A stretch of DNA of 38,253 bases from Mycoplasmatota bacterium (GCA_030600605.1 JAUVLT010000011.1:1-38253); one strand, 5' to 3'; positions 15,278 to 23,778 are shown, counted from the first letter of the stretch. The notes: generated by a model not told the origin, from the letters alone. Translations and numbers: made by a program.

Positions 15278-15516
15278 TTAAATCACTCCTTTATAATAAA
15301 AAACGCCCTTAAACAAATGTTTAAGGACGAAAATATTTCCGCGGTACCACCTTAATTCAAAAAGCACTCTATCCTTTAACGCAGGAATACGGATGGGTCT
15401 ACTTAATTCTTCCATCACTCATGGTGTTATTCACACTTAACTTATATTCTAGCTTTCACCATCCTAGAATCGCTTTGTACAGTTTTAAGTATTACTTTTT
15501 CCAATCATCGTTTATA
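15278..15516 (-). promoter_or_regulatory. T-box leader of asnS (specifier AAC)
   Basis: The conserved T-box (AAGGTGGTACCGCGG on the minus strand, 15339-15353) is followed by a terminator. Stem I has a terminal stem ATTCTAG/CTAGAAT around GATGGTGAAAG. The specifier loop reads GAAT-AAC-A, with AAC at 15426-15428, matching Asn. Uncharged tRNA-Asn should favour the antiterminator. Confidence 0.93.
15304..15329 (-). terminator. Regulated terminator of the asnS T-box leader
   Basis: 11-bp stem (15304-15314 with 15319-15329, one G-U) with an AAAT loop, followed by TTTTTTATT on the minus strand. Confidence 0.9.
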
Positions 15517-15521
15517 CAAAT

Positions 15522-15549
15522 ATAATAACAAAATAACTATAATTGTCAA
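15522..15549 (-). promoter_or_regulatory. Promoter of the asnS T-box leader
   Basis: Perfect -35 TTGACA (15544-15549) and TATTAT (15522-15527), 16-bp spacer. It begins 10 bp past the rmuC stop. Confidence 0.8.
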
Positions 15550-15558
15550 TATATAGTG

Positions 15559-16740
15559 TTATTCAATTTCTTCAATACCCGAATTTTCTGTAATTTTAAC
15601 ATTAGAAATCTCTTCAAACCTTTTTCCAATCTTACCACTCGTAGTATGAATATCCTTAACACTCTTATTAACTGTATCAATACTTCTAGACAATTTATCC
15701 CATCTATCTTGATATCTCTTAAATTCATCACCTAACTTAATTAATTCTTCTTGAATTACTTTCGAATACTTATCTCTTTCAACATTTCTAAGTAATACTT
15801 GAACAGTTGTTAATAAGCTCATCAAAGTAGTAGGAGAAGCAATCCAAACTCTTTTTCTTTGTGCGTAATCAATTATATCTTGATGATAAGCGTTTAATTC
15901 AGCAAAAATCGCTTCAGCCGGTATAAACATCACAGCTTGATCACTTGTTTCAGTTGGAATAATATATTTAGTAGCTATATCGTCAACATGTTTTTTAATA
16001 TCTGTTTTAAATTTTCGAGTAGCCTCAGTTCTTAATGCATCTGTTGAATCCTTATCTACCATTCTCTGATAGTTTTCAAGTGGAAATTTAGAATCAATAG
16101 CTAAATCTCCCATCGGATCAGGAATATGCAATAAAGCATCTACAATTTTACCATTAGATAAAGTAGCTTGTGTCTGAAATACCTTTTCATTCTTATCTCC
16201 AAAGATAGAAACAAGTATATGGTTTAATTGTACTTCACCAAAAGTACCTCTTGTTTTCTTATCAGTTAGAACATTTTGTAAAGACACAACATCAGTTGAT
16301 AATTTCTCGATATTCTTTTGAGCTTCATCAATTTTTGTAAGTCTTTCCACAATATTTGTAAAGGTTTTATTTGTTTTTTCAAACCCCTCATTTAAGCGAT
16401 ATTCCACCTTTTTATTAATTCTTTCCATCTGTTCTTCAATCTTAATATTCAATGTTTTAAAGTTATCAAAAATATCTTTATTTAATCCTTCTTTAAACTC
16501 ATTTAAATCTTTAATATTCTCTTTACTTCCTTTTCCAATTGATGTTGCAATTTCAACCTTTAAATCTCCATATTCTTTAATCATTGTGTTTGATAATTTA
16601 TAGTTTTCTTCTATTAAATTAGTTTTAATTTCATCTACAATGTTTTCTTTCTTCTCTTCATTATTTTTTAGATTATTAATTAATAAAATAACTAAAAGAA
16701 TTACAACAACTGCGAGTAGCGATATTATAAAAATATCCAC
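15559..16740 (-). CDS. rmuC: RmuC family protein
   Basis: Membrane-anchored RmuC-family protein, thought to limit DNA rearrangements through a nuclease-like fold. A membrane helix occupies about residues 2-24 (VDIFIISLLAVVVILLVIL). A coiled coil follows to about residue 140, and then the RmuC domain (GTFGEVQLNHIL, DPMGDLAIDSKFPLENYQ, FIPAEAIFAEL). The longest frame starts with ATG at 16761, but codons 3-6 are the SD AAAGGAGGTGG. The GTG at 16740, 5 nt after it, is the likely start (393 aa). A -10 box overlaps the upstream ATG, which argues against the longer form. Confidence 0.9.
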   Translation of the reverse strand: MDIFIISLLAVVVILLVILLINNLKNNEEKKENIVDEIKTNLIEENYKLSNTMIKEYGDLKVEIATSIGKGSKENIKDLNEFKEGLNKDIFDNFKTLNIKIEEQMERINKKVEYRLNEGFEKTNKTFTNIVERLTKIDEAQKNIEKLSTDVVSLQNVLTDKKTRGTFGEVQLNHILVSIFGDKNEKVFQTQATLSNGKIVDALLHIPDPMGDLAIDSKFPLENYQRMVDKDSTDALRTEATRKFKTDIKKHVDDIATKYIIPTETSDQAVMFIPAEAIFAELNAYHQDIIDYAQRKRVWIASPTTLMSLLTTVQVLLRNVERDKYSKVIQEELIKLGDEFKRYQDRWDKLSRSIDTVNKSVKDIHTTSGKIGKRFEEISNVKITENSGIEEIE

Positions 16741-16759
16741 TATACCACCTCCTTTAACC

Positions 16760-16765
16760 ATTATA
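16760..16765 (-). promoter_or_regulatory. Putative -10 box for rmuC
   Basis: TATAAT on the minus strand, 20 nt before the GTG start, implying a leader of about 13 nt. The -35 is weak (TACTTT) and lies in the prs terminator. Confidence 0.45.
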
Positions 16766-16782
16766 TCATTTAATGTATAAAA

Positions 16783-16812
16783 AAAGTAGATACTATCAAA
16801 AGTATCTACTTT
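16783..16812 (-). terminator. Terminator of prs
   Basis: Perfect 12-bp stem AAAGTAGATACT/AGTATCTACTTT with a 6-nt loop and a T-tract on the minus strand, just past the prs stop. Confidence 0.92.
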
Positions 16813-16818
16813 GTAAGA

Positions 16819-17793
16819 TTATTTAAGATTATTACCTTTATATTCAAATAAACTACTTAAAGGCTTACCAAATATTATGTTTAAAATTCCTTGAGAAACA
16901 AGATTGGCAATGCTTAATTGAACAATTTTAGGTGATTTCTTGTTAAGTGGTAATTGAATTGTATTAGTACACACAACTTCTTCTAAAACAGAATTATTGA
17001 TTCTATCAATAGCTGGTCCTGAAAATAAAGGGTGAGTACAACAAGCATAAACCTTTTTAGCTCCAGCATCAATTAATGCTTGTGCAGCTGAAGTAACTGT
17101 TCCTGCTGTATCAATCATGTCATCCACTATTATAGCAATTTTCCCCTTAACATCTCCAACAATCCCCATAACTTCTGAAACATTAGGAGCAGGTCTTCTT
17201 TTATCAATAATAGCTATTGGTGCATTCATGCCTTCTCCCATATTTCTAGCTCTTACTGCTCCACCATGATCTGGTGACACAATTACTATTTCTTCTTTAA
17301 AGTTTTTATTTGTAAAATACTCTACCAATAACGGTAATGCTCTAAAATTATCAATTGGAATATCAAAAAAACCCTGTATTTGAGCAGCATGCAAATCCAT
17401 TGCAAGAACCCTTGTTGCGCCAGCTACTTCAATTAAGTTTGCTACAAGTTTAGCTGAAATTGGTTGTCTTGATTTTGATTTGCGATCTTGTCTTGAATAT
17501 CCATAATATGGCATTACGATGTTTATATTTTTTGCAGATGCTCTTTTCATAGCATCTATTGTGATAAGTAATTCCATAATGTTTTCATTAACGGGATTAC
17601 TAGTTGGTTGTACTAAAAAAACATGATGCCCTCTTACTGTCTCTTCTAAATTTACACCAATTTCACCATCTGCAAAACGACTTAAATCTATCTTGCTAAG
17701 CGGAATCCCCGTTTTCATCGAGATTTCCTCCGCTAATTTTTTATTAGCGCTCAAACTAAACAGTTTAACTTTTACACCATCTAAGATTGCCAT
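16819..17793 (-). CDS. prs: Ribose-phosphate pyrophosphokinase
   Basis: Makes PRPP from ribose 5-phosphate and ATP, feeding nucleotide synthesis and salvage. 324 aa, class I length. The flexible catalytic loop contains [15 protein letters not shown], the metal-binding segment reads [12 protein letters not shown], and the PRPP-binding signature [11 protein letters not shown] is intact near residue 220. GGAGGTC lies 8 nt before the ATG. It has its own -10 box and terminator, downstream of spoVG as in Bacillus (where glmU intervenes). Confidence 0.97.
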   Translation of the reverse strand: MAILDGVKVKLFSLSANKKLAEEISMKTGIPLSKIDLSRFADGEIGVNLEETVRGHHVFLVQPTSNPVNENIMELLITIDAMKRASAKNINIVMPYYGYSRQDRKSKSRQPISAKLVANLIEVAGATRVLAMDLHAAQIQGFFDIPIDNFRALPLLVEYFTNKNFKEEIVIVSPDHGGAVRARNMGEGMNAPIAIIDKRRPAPNVSEVMGIVGDVKGKIAIIVDDMIDTAGTVTSAAQALIDAGAKKVYACCTHPLFSGPAIDRINNSVLEEVVCTNTIQLPLNKKSPKIVQLSIANLVSQGILNIIFGKPLSSLFEYKGNNLK

Positions 17794-17811
17794 CTAAAAA
17801 GACCTCCAAAT

Positions 17812-17817
17812 ATTATA
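17812..17817 (-). promoter_or_regulatory. Putative -10 box for prs
   Basis: TATAAT on the minus strand 18 nt before the prs ATG. No good -35. The leader would be about 12 nt. Confidence 0.4.
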
Positions 17818-17866
17818 TATTTTAACCTCTATTACATTACCATCATACTCCATAAAATGCAAAAAT

Positions 17867-17898
17867 AAAATGCAGCTTCTATAAAAAAGTTGCATTTT
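17867..17898 (-). terminator. Terminator of spoVG
   Basis: 12-bp stem with one mismatch (17867-17878 with 17887-17898), 8-nt loop, T-rich tract on the minus strand. Located 9 bp past the spoVG stop. Confidence 0.8.
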
Positions 17899-17906
17899 TT
17901 TGTTTT

Positions 17907-18167
17907 TTATTCATCACCTAATAGATTATAAGCTTCAATTACAGCAGCTTCGATAGTATTTCGAGTTTCTTGATTAATTGGATGAGCAACATCCTTAAAC
18001 TCTCCATTAGGCATTTTTCTGCTAGGCATAGCAACAAATAATCCAGCTTTTCCATCGATTATGCGTAATTCATGAACTACAAAACATTCGTCAATAGTGA
18101 TTGCCGCAATTGCTTTTAAGCGGTTTTGTCCATTAAATTTCTTAACTCTAACGTCTGTTATGTTCAT
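17907..18167 (-). CDS. spoVG: SpoVG family RNA/DNA-binding regulator
   Basis: 86-aa SpoVG. The start MNITDVRVKKF and the core (AIAAITIDECFVVHELRIIDG, GLFVAMPSRK) match the family closely. The segment HPINQETRNTIEAAVIEAY is the conserved C-terminal helix. SpoVG is a nucleic-acid-binding regulator found in many non-sporulating Firmicutes, so it does not imply sporulation. An upstream in-frame ATG at 18215 has no SD, whereas the ATG at 18167 has GAGGTGG at good spacing. A good promoter lies about 37 nt upstream and the gene is monocistronic. Confidence 0.95.
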   Translation of the reverse strand: MNITDVRVKKFNGQNRLKAIAAITIDECFVVHELRIIDGKAGLFVAMPSRKMPNGEFKDVAHPINQETRNTIEAAVIEAYNLLGDE

Positions 18168-18203
18168 TATACCACCTCGCATTTCCTGTTTTCTACAATA
18201 GTA

Positions 18204-18232
18204 ATTATACCACACCTAGAAATCGGTTACAA
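18204..18232 (-). promoter_or_regulatory. Promoter of spoVG
   Basis: -35 TTGTAA (18227-18232), 17-bp spacer and TGG-extended TATAAT (18204-18209). One of the better promoters in the window. Confidence 0.7.
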
Positions 18233-18258
18233 ATAATATTTTTTTGGTGAGATTTAGG

Positions 18259-19101
18259 TTATCTTATTTTTGTAATTACTTTAAAATAATCATCATTCAT
18301 TATTTCAAATACATATTTAAGTTTTGCTTTATCTTTTGAAACACCAAAAACAGATGATCCCGAACCACTCATCAAAGCACCATCTAGCCCTAAATCAATC
18401 ATTTGATTCTTTATTTCCCTGATTTTTGGTTCCATCTCAAATGCAATTTTCTCTAAAGAATTATGAAATTCTCTAGCCATTAACTCGTGGTTTTTGTTAT
18501 AAATGGCAGAGGTCATATCATTAATCTTGCGTTCTTCAATTTCTTCTTTTTTCACTTTGCTGAATACTTCTTTTGTACTTATCTTTATTCTTGGATTAAC
18601 TAGTAATAATGGTGTTTTCAATTTATTATTGATAAAAAATAAGTCTTCCCCTTTTCCTCTAGCAATACATAGTTTATTGTAAATGCAAAAAGGAATGTCG
18701 GCTCCAAAGTTTTCGCCTAGTTTAGCCATATCCCCCAAAGATAGTTTTAATTTCCATAACCTGTTCAATCCTCTAAAAGTAGCAGCAGCATCTGCACTTC
18801 CTCCTGCCAACCCAGCAGCTATAGGAATATTTTTCTTAATATCAATAATTACTCCTTTTTTAACATCAAATTCATCTTTTAAGAAAGTAGCAATTTCATA
18901 AACAATATTTTTTTTGTAATCATTTGTAATTCCGATATCTGAAGTAACTTCAATTTCACCTGTAGGGTTACTTTTAAAAGTAAGCAAATCAAACAAATCA
19001 ATAGATGCCATCACCATTTCAAGGTCATGATAACCATCAAATCTTTTATTGACAACATTAAGAAATAGATTTATCTTAGCATAAGCTTTTTCTTTAATCA
19101 T
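18259..19101 (-). CDS. ispE: 4-diphosphocytidyl-2-C-methyl-D-erythritol kinase
   Basis: GHMP-family kinase of the MEP isoprenoid pathway, phosphorylating CDP-methylerythritol at the 2-OH. It starts MIKEKAYAKINLFLNVV. The ATP-binding motif PIAAGLAGGSADAAA is near residue 90 and motif 3 LMSGSGSSVFG near 255. Length of 280 aa is normal. The longer frame's GTG (19110) is part of the SD GAGGTGA, so the ATG at 19101 is preferred. It lies next to rsmA and rnmV, as in Bacillus. Its presence indicates that this organism makes isoprenoids by the MEP route, unlike many host-bound Mollicutes. Confidence 0.95.
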   Translation of the reverse strand: MIKEKAYAKINLFLNVVNKRFDGYHDLEMVMASIDLFDLLTFKSNPTGEIEVTSDIGITNDYKKNIVYEIATFLKDEFDVKKGVIIDIKKNIPIAAGLAGGSADAAATFRGLNRLWKLKLSLGDMAKLGENFGADIPFCIYNKLCIARGKGEDLFFINNKLKTPLLLVNPRIKISTKEVFSKVKKEEIEERKINDMTSAIYNKNHELMAREFHNSLEKIAFEMEPKIREIKNQMIDLGLDGALMSGSGSSVFGVSKDKAKLKYVFEIMNDDYFKVITKIR

Positions 19102-19165
19102 TGTACTCACCTCGTCTTAAACTATGTTTCTCTCTTCTATTTTACCACATTTAGAGAATAAAGAA

Positions 19166-19189
19166 AAAACAAAGAAAATTCTTTGTTTT
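19166..19189 (-). terminator. Terminator after rsmA
   Basis: 11-bp stem AAAACAAAGAA/TTCTTTGTTTT with a 2-nt apex (opening to a larger loop in practice), then a T-rich tract on the minus strand. It lies 9 bp past the rsmA stop and separates that operon from ispE. Confidence 0.75.
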
Positions 19190-19197
19190 AGTCGCTT

Positions 19198-20061
19198 TTA
19201 TATAATCCTATATAGAATGTCAGATAATCTTATAAAATCACTTACAGATAAGTTTTCAGCTCTTATTCGAGGATTTAAATCCAATTCAATAAGTAAGTTA
19301 ATAAGTATTTCTTTTTCAATAGAATATTTGTTATATAAGTTGTTTACGAGTGTTTTTCTTCTTTGTGCAAAAGAAGACCTTACTAATTCATAAAATAATT
19401 CTTCTGATTTCGGTTTTTGTAAGATATTTTCAATCACATTTAACTTTACAATTGCACTGTCAACATTAGGTGCAGGTATAAAAACAGATCGCGGTACTTT
19501 TAAAGCAATTATTGCTTTTGTTTTATACTGAATTGCAACACTTAAAGAGTTATAATCCTTTGTGCTTGGCTTTGAAGTAAGCCTTTCGGCAACTTCTTGT
19601 TGAGTCATTAAAACCATTTCTTTTATCAGGCTAGATTCTTCAATAATTTTCATAATAATTGGAGTTGTAATATAGAATGGTAGATTTGCTACAACAATAG
19701 CCTGATCATAATCTATATTTAGTTCTTTAATGTCTAAATCTACATTACATTTTAAGAAATCTTTATTCAATATTGTTAGTTTATTAGTTTTAAAAGTATC
19801 CTTTAAAATTGGTAGTAAATCCTTATCAATTTCATATGCTAAAACATGCTTTGCTTTCACTAATAAATGTTCAGTTAGGCTACCTAATCCAGGACCAATT
19901 TCAATAACTAAGGTATCCTCAGTTATAGATGGTATTTGAACTATTTTTTTTAATATATTTTGATCAACCAAGAAGTTTTGTCCATACTTCTTTTTAATAT
20001 AGAAATCGTGTTTATCAAGAGTGCTTTTTGTACTAGAAATCGTACCTACTTTTGACATCAT
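19198..20061 (-). CDS. rsmA: 16S rRNA dimethyladenosine transferase (RsmA/KsgA)
   Basis: Dimethylates two adjacent adenosines in the 3' terminal hairpin of 16S rRNA. The SAM-binding motif VIEIGPGLGSLTEHLL is near residue 54. The catalytic motif NLPFYITTPIIM has Phe where many members have Tyr, an accepted variation. The C-terminal domain carries QRRKTLVNNL. 287 aa is normal. Two tandem ATGs (20061, 20058) follow AAGGAAG, so the start is uncertain by one codon. It starts 1 bp after the rnmV stop, as in Bacillus. Confidence 0.96.
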   Translation of the reverse strand: MMSKVGTISSTKSTLDKHDFYIKKKYGQNFLVDQNILKKIVQIPSITEDTLVIEIGPGLGSLTEHLLVKAKHVLAYEIDKDLLPILKDTFKTNKLTILNKDFLKCNVDLDIKELNIDYDQAIVVANLPFYITTPIIMKIIEESSLIKEMVLMTQQEVAERLTSKPSTKDYNSLSVAIQYKTKAIIALKVPRSVFIPAPNVDSAIVKLNVIENILQKPKSEELFYELVRSSFAQRRKTLVNNLYNKYSIEKEILINLLIELDLNPRIRAENLSVSDFIRLSDILYRII

Positions 20062-20062
20062 A

Positions 20063-20611
20063 TCACTTCCTTAATATGTTATTTATTTCTTCTAATGTTA
20101 TTCCGAACATATTGATTTTATTTAACATCGTTTTTCCATTATTCAAGCCAATGCCCAGCTTTTCACCTAAGCTTAATCTTAGTGCTTTTGAATATGGTTT
20201 TCCAATTAGTCCCAAGCTATATAAATCACTGATTTCTACCTTGTTATATACATCATCTTTTGTTGTGTAAAATGAAGATAATGCTTTAATAATTTTATCC
20301 TTTTTTGCATGTTCAATTCCAACCTTTTTTCGATTTTTGCTTATACAATCTTTCTTGTTCATAAAAGCATGTTTTGTCGGACCAACATAGTCGTTAATTA
20401 CTCTTCTAATTCTCTCTCCTTGATAATCAGGATCTAACAACAAAATAAGTCCTCGTGATTCGTTTAATGCTTTCAATTCAGAGAGCTTATCAGCACTAAT
20501 TTCGCTACCGTTTGTTATGTATATATCAAGATTAGAATAAATAGCTTTTAACTTTGCAAGGTCGTGGTAGCCTTCGACTACAACGACCTCATTTATTTTC
20601 ATTTTTTCCAT
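20063..20611 (-). CDS. rnmV: Ribonuclease M5
   Basis: Toprim-domain endonuclease that matures 5S rRNA. The Toprim motif VVVEGYHDLAKLKA holds the catalytic Glu. The second acidic cluster LLDPDYQGERIRR contains the DxD. PTKHAFMNKKD is typical of M5. 182 aa. The canonical EGK is EGY here, a small deviation. The ATG overlaps the stop of the lipid kinase gene by one base (TAATG), and rsmA follows, so these three genes form one operon. Confidence 0.93.
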   Translation of the reverse strand: MEKMKINEVVVVEGYHDLAKLKAIYSNLDIYITNGSEISADKLSELKALNESRGLILLLDPDYQGERIRRVINDYVGPTKHAFMNKKDCISKNRKKVGIEHAKKDKIIKALSSFYTTKDDVYNKVEISDLYSLGLIGKPYSKALRLSLGEKLGIGLNNGKTMLNKINMFGITLEEINNILRK

Positions 20612-21522
20612 TATTCTTGTCCTTTAAAATACTTAACTCTTATACTTGGTTTTACAATAATCTCGATTGCTTGTTTAATTACTTCTATATTTACATTTCC
20701 TGAATTAGCTTCTTCTCCATCCATATTCCATTTGTGATGATGATCTGTATATATTTTAAGACGTGATGTTCTAAAACGATGTACAAAAGGAATCATTCTT
20801 GGTCCTAATACAATAGAAAGAAAGTAAAGTAAATTGTTTAATAGAGGGATATACCTGTATATTATAACATCAACATATCCATCATCTAGTACTGGTCTGT
20901 TTACAAAATCAAAACCAGCTATTTTTTGAGAATTAACTACCAATATTAAAGAAAAATATCCTCTAAATGTTCCTTTATCATGTACGATTTTTGTTTTCAT
21001 CATTGGAATTGTAAAAAACTCTTTTATACCGGTAATAATGTATGCGAAATAACCAAGATATTTTTTCAATCTTGAATCTGTTACATATGAAATGTCGACA
21101 TAAGTACCAATTGCCATAACATATATAAAGTAGCCATTATTACTTTTAGCTATATCCATTTTTACAGGTACACCTTCTAAAATAATATTAACTGCCTTTA
21201 TTACATTCTTAGGTATTCTAAGTGAACTAGCTAAGTCACAAGCTGTCCCTGATGGAATATATCCTATTATTGGTTTATGTTTTGAAATAGCTATTCCGTT
21301 AATACATTCGTGTAATGTCCCATCTCCACCTGATATAACAAGTAAATCATACATTTCTTCACATGCTTTTTTAGCCAATATAATCGCATGTTTAGGTCTT
21401 TTTGTAGCTACTATGTCTACTATATATCCTGCATCACATAATCTTGTTGATACATAATCTAGATGATTAACAAAATCTTTTTTCCCACTCTCTGGGTTAT
21501 AAATAATTTGACATTTTTGCAC
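20611..21522 (-). CDS. Diacylglycerol/lipid kinase (DgkB/YegS family)
   Basis: Soluble lipid kinase with the GGDGT nucleotide-binding motif (VISGGDGTLHECING, about residue 62) and the N-terminal segment QIIYNPESGKKDF. Most likely it recycles diacylglycerol to phosphatidate, like DgkB. The alternative is another YegS-type lipid kinase. The longest frame begins with a GTG at 21534 that is part of the purine-rich GTGGGTGAT stretch. A GTG at 21522 lies 4-5 nt after it and gives 303 aa starting MQKCQIIYNP, closer to the family N-terminus. First gene of the operon with rnmV and rsmA. Confidence 0.9.
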   Translation of the reverse strand: MQKCQIIYNPESGKKDFVNHLDYVSTRLCDAGYIVDIVATKRPKHAIILAKKACEEMYDLLVISGGDGTLHECINGIAISKHKPIIGYIPSGTACDLASSLRIPKNVIKAVNIILEGVPVKMDIAKSNNGYFIYVMAIGTYVDISYVTDSRLKKYLGYFAYIITGIKEFFTIPMMKTKIVHDKGTFRGYFSLILVVNSQKIAGFDFVNRPVLDDGYVDVIIYRYIPLLNNLLYFLSIVLGPRMIPFVHRFRTSRLKIYTDHHHKWNMDGEEANSGNVNIEVIKQAIEIIVKPSIRVKYFKGQE

Positions 21523-21547
21523 AATATCACCCACTTCTTGTATTGGT

Positions 21548-21553
21548 ATTATA
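21548..21553 (-). promoter_or_regulatory. Extended -10 promoter of the lipid kinase-rnmV-rsmA operon
   Basis: Minus strand TGTTATAAT (TGn extended), 25 nt before the GTG start. The -35 is weak. Confidence 0.5.
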
Positions 21554-21573
21554 ACATACTAACAAACATATAA

Positions 21574-21605
21574 AAAGACTATGATATAGAGATTTCATAG
21601 TCTTT
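21574..21605 (-). terminator. Terminator of pta
   Basis: 11-bp stem AAAGACTATGA/TCATAGTCTTT with a 10-nt loop and TTTTTATA on the minus strand, 25 bp past the pta stop. Confidence 0.88.
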
Positions 21606-21630
21606 AAATCAATAAATTATTGAGTCGTTT

Positions 21631-22593
21631 TTAACTAGATAAAGATTGAGTTGCGGTAATTATAGCTGTTTTATATACATCTCCAATATTACAACCTCTA
21701 GACAAATCATTTACAGGTTTGTTCAATCCTGCTAAAATTGGTCCCATTGCTTCAAATCCGCCTAATCTTTGAGCTATTTTATATCCAATATTTCCAGAAT
21801 TTAAATCTGGGAAAATAAATGTATTTGCCTTGCCGGCTACCTTACTTCCTGGATATTTTTTTATCCCAACACTTTTAACATAAGCTGCATCAAATTGCAT
21901 TTCACCATCAATTTCATACCCTGAATTACTTTTGTTAGCGATTTTAGTTGCTAAAGCCATTTTCTGGCTTTCTTCTGTATCTGCACTTCCGTTTGTTGAA
22001 AAAGAAAGCATTGCTACTTTAGGTGTGATTCCAAACATTTCAGCTGCTTTTGCTGATTCAATAGCAAATTCAGCTAAATTTTCCGCAGTTGGATTTGGAT
22101 TAATTGCACAATCGGCAAAAATATATTTATCTTCACCTTTAATCATTAAAAAATATCCGAATGTTCTTGATACTCCTGGTTTTGTTTTAATAATTTGTAA
22201 AGCAGGTCTTACAGTGTCCCCTGTCGAACGAGTTGCTCCACTTACTAATCCATCTGCCTCATTCATATAAACTAACATAGTTCCAAAATAATTTTTATCA
22301 AGCAATTGTTGTTTTGCCTCTTCAACAGTTGTTTTACCATTTCTACGACTAACAAACATTTCTACCATCTTATCATAATTATTGTATGTCTTAGGATCAA
22401 TAACTATACAACCAGAAACGTCATATTCTTTTGAAATATTTTCAACTTTTCCAATTAAAATTGGCACTAACAAATGTTCGTTTTTCAATTTTATAGCTGC
22501 CTTCATAATTCTATCATCATTTGATTCTGGAAAAACTATTTTAAGCCCTTTTCCACTAATTTTTTGTTTTAATTCATCAATAATGTTTGACAT
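21631..22593 (-). CDS. pta: Phosphate acetyltransferase
   Basis: Interconverts acetyl-CoA and acetyl phosphate. With acetate kinase (not in this window) it would yield ATP in fermentation. 320 aa, the short single-domain form. Characteristic segments are IVFPESNDDRIMKAA near the N-terminus, GATRSTGDTVRPALQIIKT near residue 120 and the C-terminal GPILAGLNKPVNDLSRGC. Monocistronic, divergent from ppaX, with its own terminator. A candidate promoter (TTGAAT, 16 bp, TAAACT) is too weak to list separately. Confidence 0.96.
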   Translation of the reverse strand: MSNIIDELKQKISGKGLKIVFPESNDDRIMKAAIKLKNEHLLVPILIGKVENISKEYDVSGCIVIDPKTYNNYDKMVEMFVSRRNGKTTVEEAKQQLLDKNYFGTMLVYMNEADGLVSGATRSTGDTVRPALQIIKTKPGVSRTFGYFLMIKGEDKYIFADCAINPNPTAENLAEFAIESAKAAEMFGITPKVAMLSFSTNGSADTEESQKMALATKIANKSNSGYEIDGEMQFDAAYVKSVGIKKYPGSKVAGKANTFIFPDLNSGNIGYKIAQRLGGFEAMGPILAGLNKPVNDLSRGCNIGDVYKTAIITATQSLSS

Positions 22594-22681
22594 AATATCA
22601 CTCCTAACCCCTCATAGTTTACAACATATTAGTAATTATTCAATTCTTTTTATATAGATTTTATTTTTTTCTAGTTTATGA

Positions 22682-22687
22682 TAAAAT
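22682..22687 (+). promoter_or_regulatory. Extended -10 promoter of the ppaX-like gene
   Basis: TGATAAAAT ends 16 nt before the ATG, implying a leader of about 10 nt. The -35 region is only T-rich. Confidence 0.4.
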
Positions 22688-22703
22688 AATCTTAGGTGAT
22701 TTT

Positions 22704-23366
22704 ATGAAAAAACTAGACACAATTCTATTTGATTTAGATGGAACGTTAATTAATACTAATGAAATAATTATCAGAAGTTTCATATCAAGTTTTAAAAAAC
22801 ATTTCCCCGATTTATCTTTATCAAGAGAAAAAATTATGACATTTATTGGTCCCACATTACAAGAAACATACAGCAATTACACAAATAATCAAAATTTAAT
22901 TAATGATATGATTAAATCATATCGTGAATATTATGTAGAATATGAGGTTGGAAACTTTCAAATATATCCACAAGTAGAAGAAGTAATTAAAAAATTATAT
23001 AACTTGGGTTACAACTTAGGAATAGTCACATCAAAATTCAAAATAGCAGCATGGCCAAGCTTTACTTATTACAACTTAGAAAAGTATTTTAGTGTCTTTA
23101 TTAGCCTTGATGATGTAACAAAACCAAAACCGAATAAAGAACCAATAATCAAAGCATTAAGCCGTTTCCCCTCATATAACAAGGCACTAATGATTGGTGA
23201 TAATCAAGGTGATTTACTAGCTGGTAAAAACGCCGGAATATATACTGCAGGAGTTGCTTGGAGTTTAAAAGGAAGTTCTCATTTATGGGAAGTTAATCCT
23301 GATTTTATGTTGTCACATATGAAAGATCTTTTTAGAGTAATAAAAATTATAGATAAGGAGAGGTAG
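22704..23366 (+). CDS. HAD-superfamily phosphatase, PpaX-like
   Basis: 220-aa HAD hydrolase. Motif I is LFDLDGTLINTNEIIIRSF, with the nucleophile and acid Asp, motif II is VTSK, the Lys of motif III is in KPKPNKEP, and motif IV is GDNQGDLLAG. The INTNE segment and the FIGPTL stretch resemble pyrophosphatase PpaX rather than phosphoglycolate phosphatase Gph. PpaX hydrolyses pyrophosphate released by HPr kinase/phosphorylase, which is not in this window. SD TTAGGTGAT. Followed after 1 bp by the HIT gene, with which it forms a plus-strand operon embedded in minus-strand genes. Confidence 0.85.
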   Translation: MKKLDTILFDLDGTLINTNEIIIRSFISSFKKHFPDLSLSREKIMTFIGPTLQETYSNYTNNQNLINDMIKSYREYYVEYEVGNFQIYPQVEEVIKKLYNLGYNLGIVTSKFKIAAWPSFTYYNLEKYFSVFISLDDVTKPKPNKEPIIKALSRFPSYNKALMIGDNQGDLLAGKNAGIYTAGVAWSLKGSSHLWEVNPDFMLSHMKDLFRVIKIIDKER

Positions 23367-23367
23367 T

Positions 23368-23778
23368 ATGGATTGTATTTTTTGTAAAATAATAAACGGT
23401 GAAATCCCATCACATAAAGTTTATGAGGATAAACATGTTTTAGCTTTTTTAGACATAACACAAGGAACAAAAGGTCATACATTAGTTATTCCAAAGAAAC
23501 ACATAAAGAATATTTATGATTTAGATGAAGAAACTATTATAAATGTTTTTAAAGTAGTTCCAAAAATTTCAAGAGCACTAAAAAAGGCATTTAACCCTAT
23601 TGGATTAAATATAATTAACAATAACGATAAACCACATCAAAGCGTTTTTCACTTTCATCTTCACCTAATTCCTAGATACGAAAAAGATGGAATGATGCTT
23701 TCAACCATTGACAACTATGGTAAATTTCAACCAGAGTATTTTGAAAAATTAATTAAACTTATTAAAAAAGAATTATAA
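23368..23778 (+). CDS. HIT family nucleotide-binding protein
   Basis: 136-aa histidine-triad protein of the Hint/HinT branch. It has CIFCKIINGEIPSHKVYED at the N-terminus with the two Cys of the usual metal-binding set, and the triad HFHLHLIPRY near residue 97. These enzymes hydrolyse nucleoside phosphoramidates or aminoacyl-adenylates; the in vivo substrate is uncertain. SD AAGGAGAGG. The stop codon overlaps the start of a bidirectional terminator shared with pepA. Confidence 0.94.
   Translation: MDCIFCKIINGEIPSHKVYEDKHVLAFLDITQGTKGHTLVIPKKHIKNIYDLDEETIINVFKVVPKISRALKKAFNPIGLNIINNNDKPHQSVFHFHLHLIPRYEKDGMMLSTIDNYGKFQPEYFEKLIKLIKKEL

Noticed and set aside
15546-15731. 61-codon minus-strand frame at the 3' end of rmuC
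   Set aside because: Overlaps the RmuC coding region in another frame and has no supporting start signal or motif.
18211-18258. Possible terminator for ispE (about 9-bp pairing with a 2-nt bulge and a large loop)
   Set aside because: The loop is about 25 nt and no T-tract follows, and it overlaps the spoVG promoter; probably chance.
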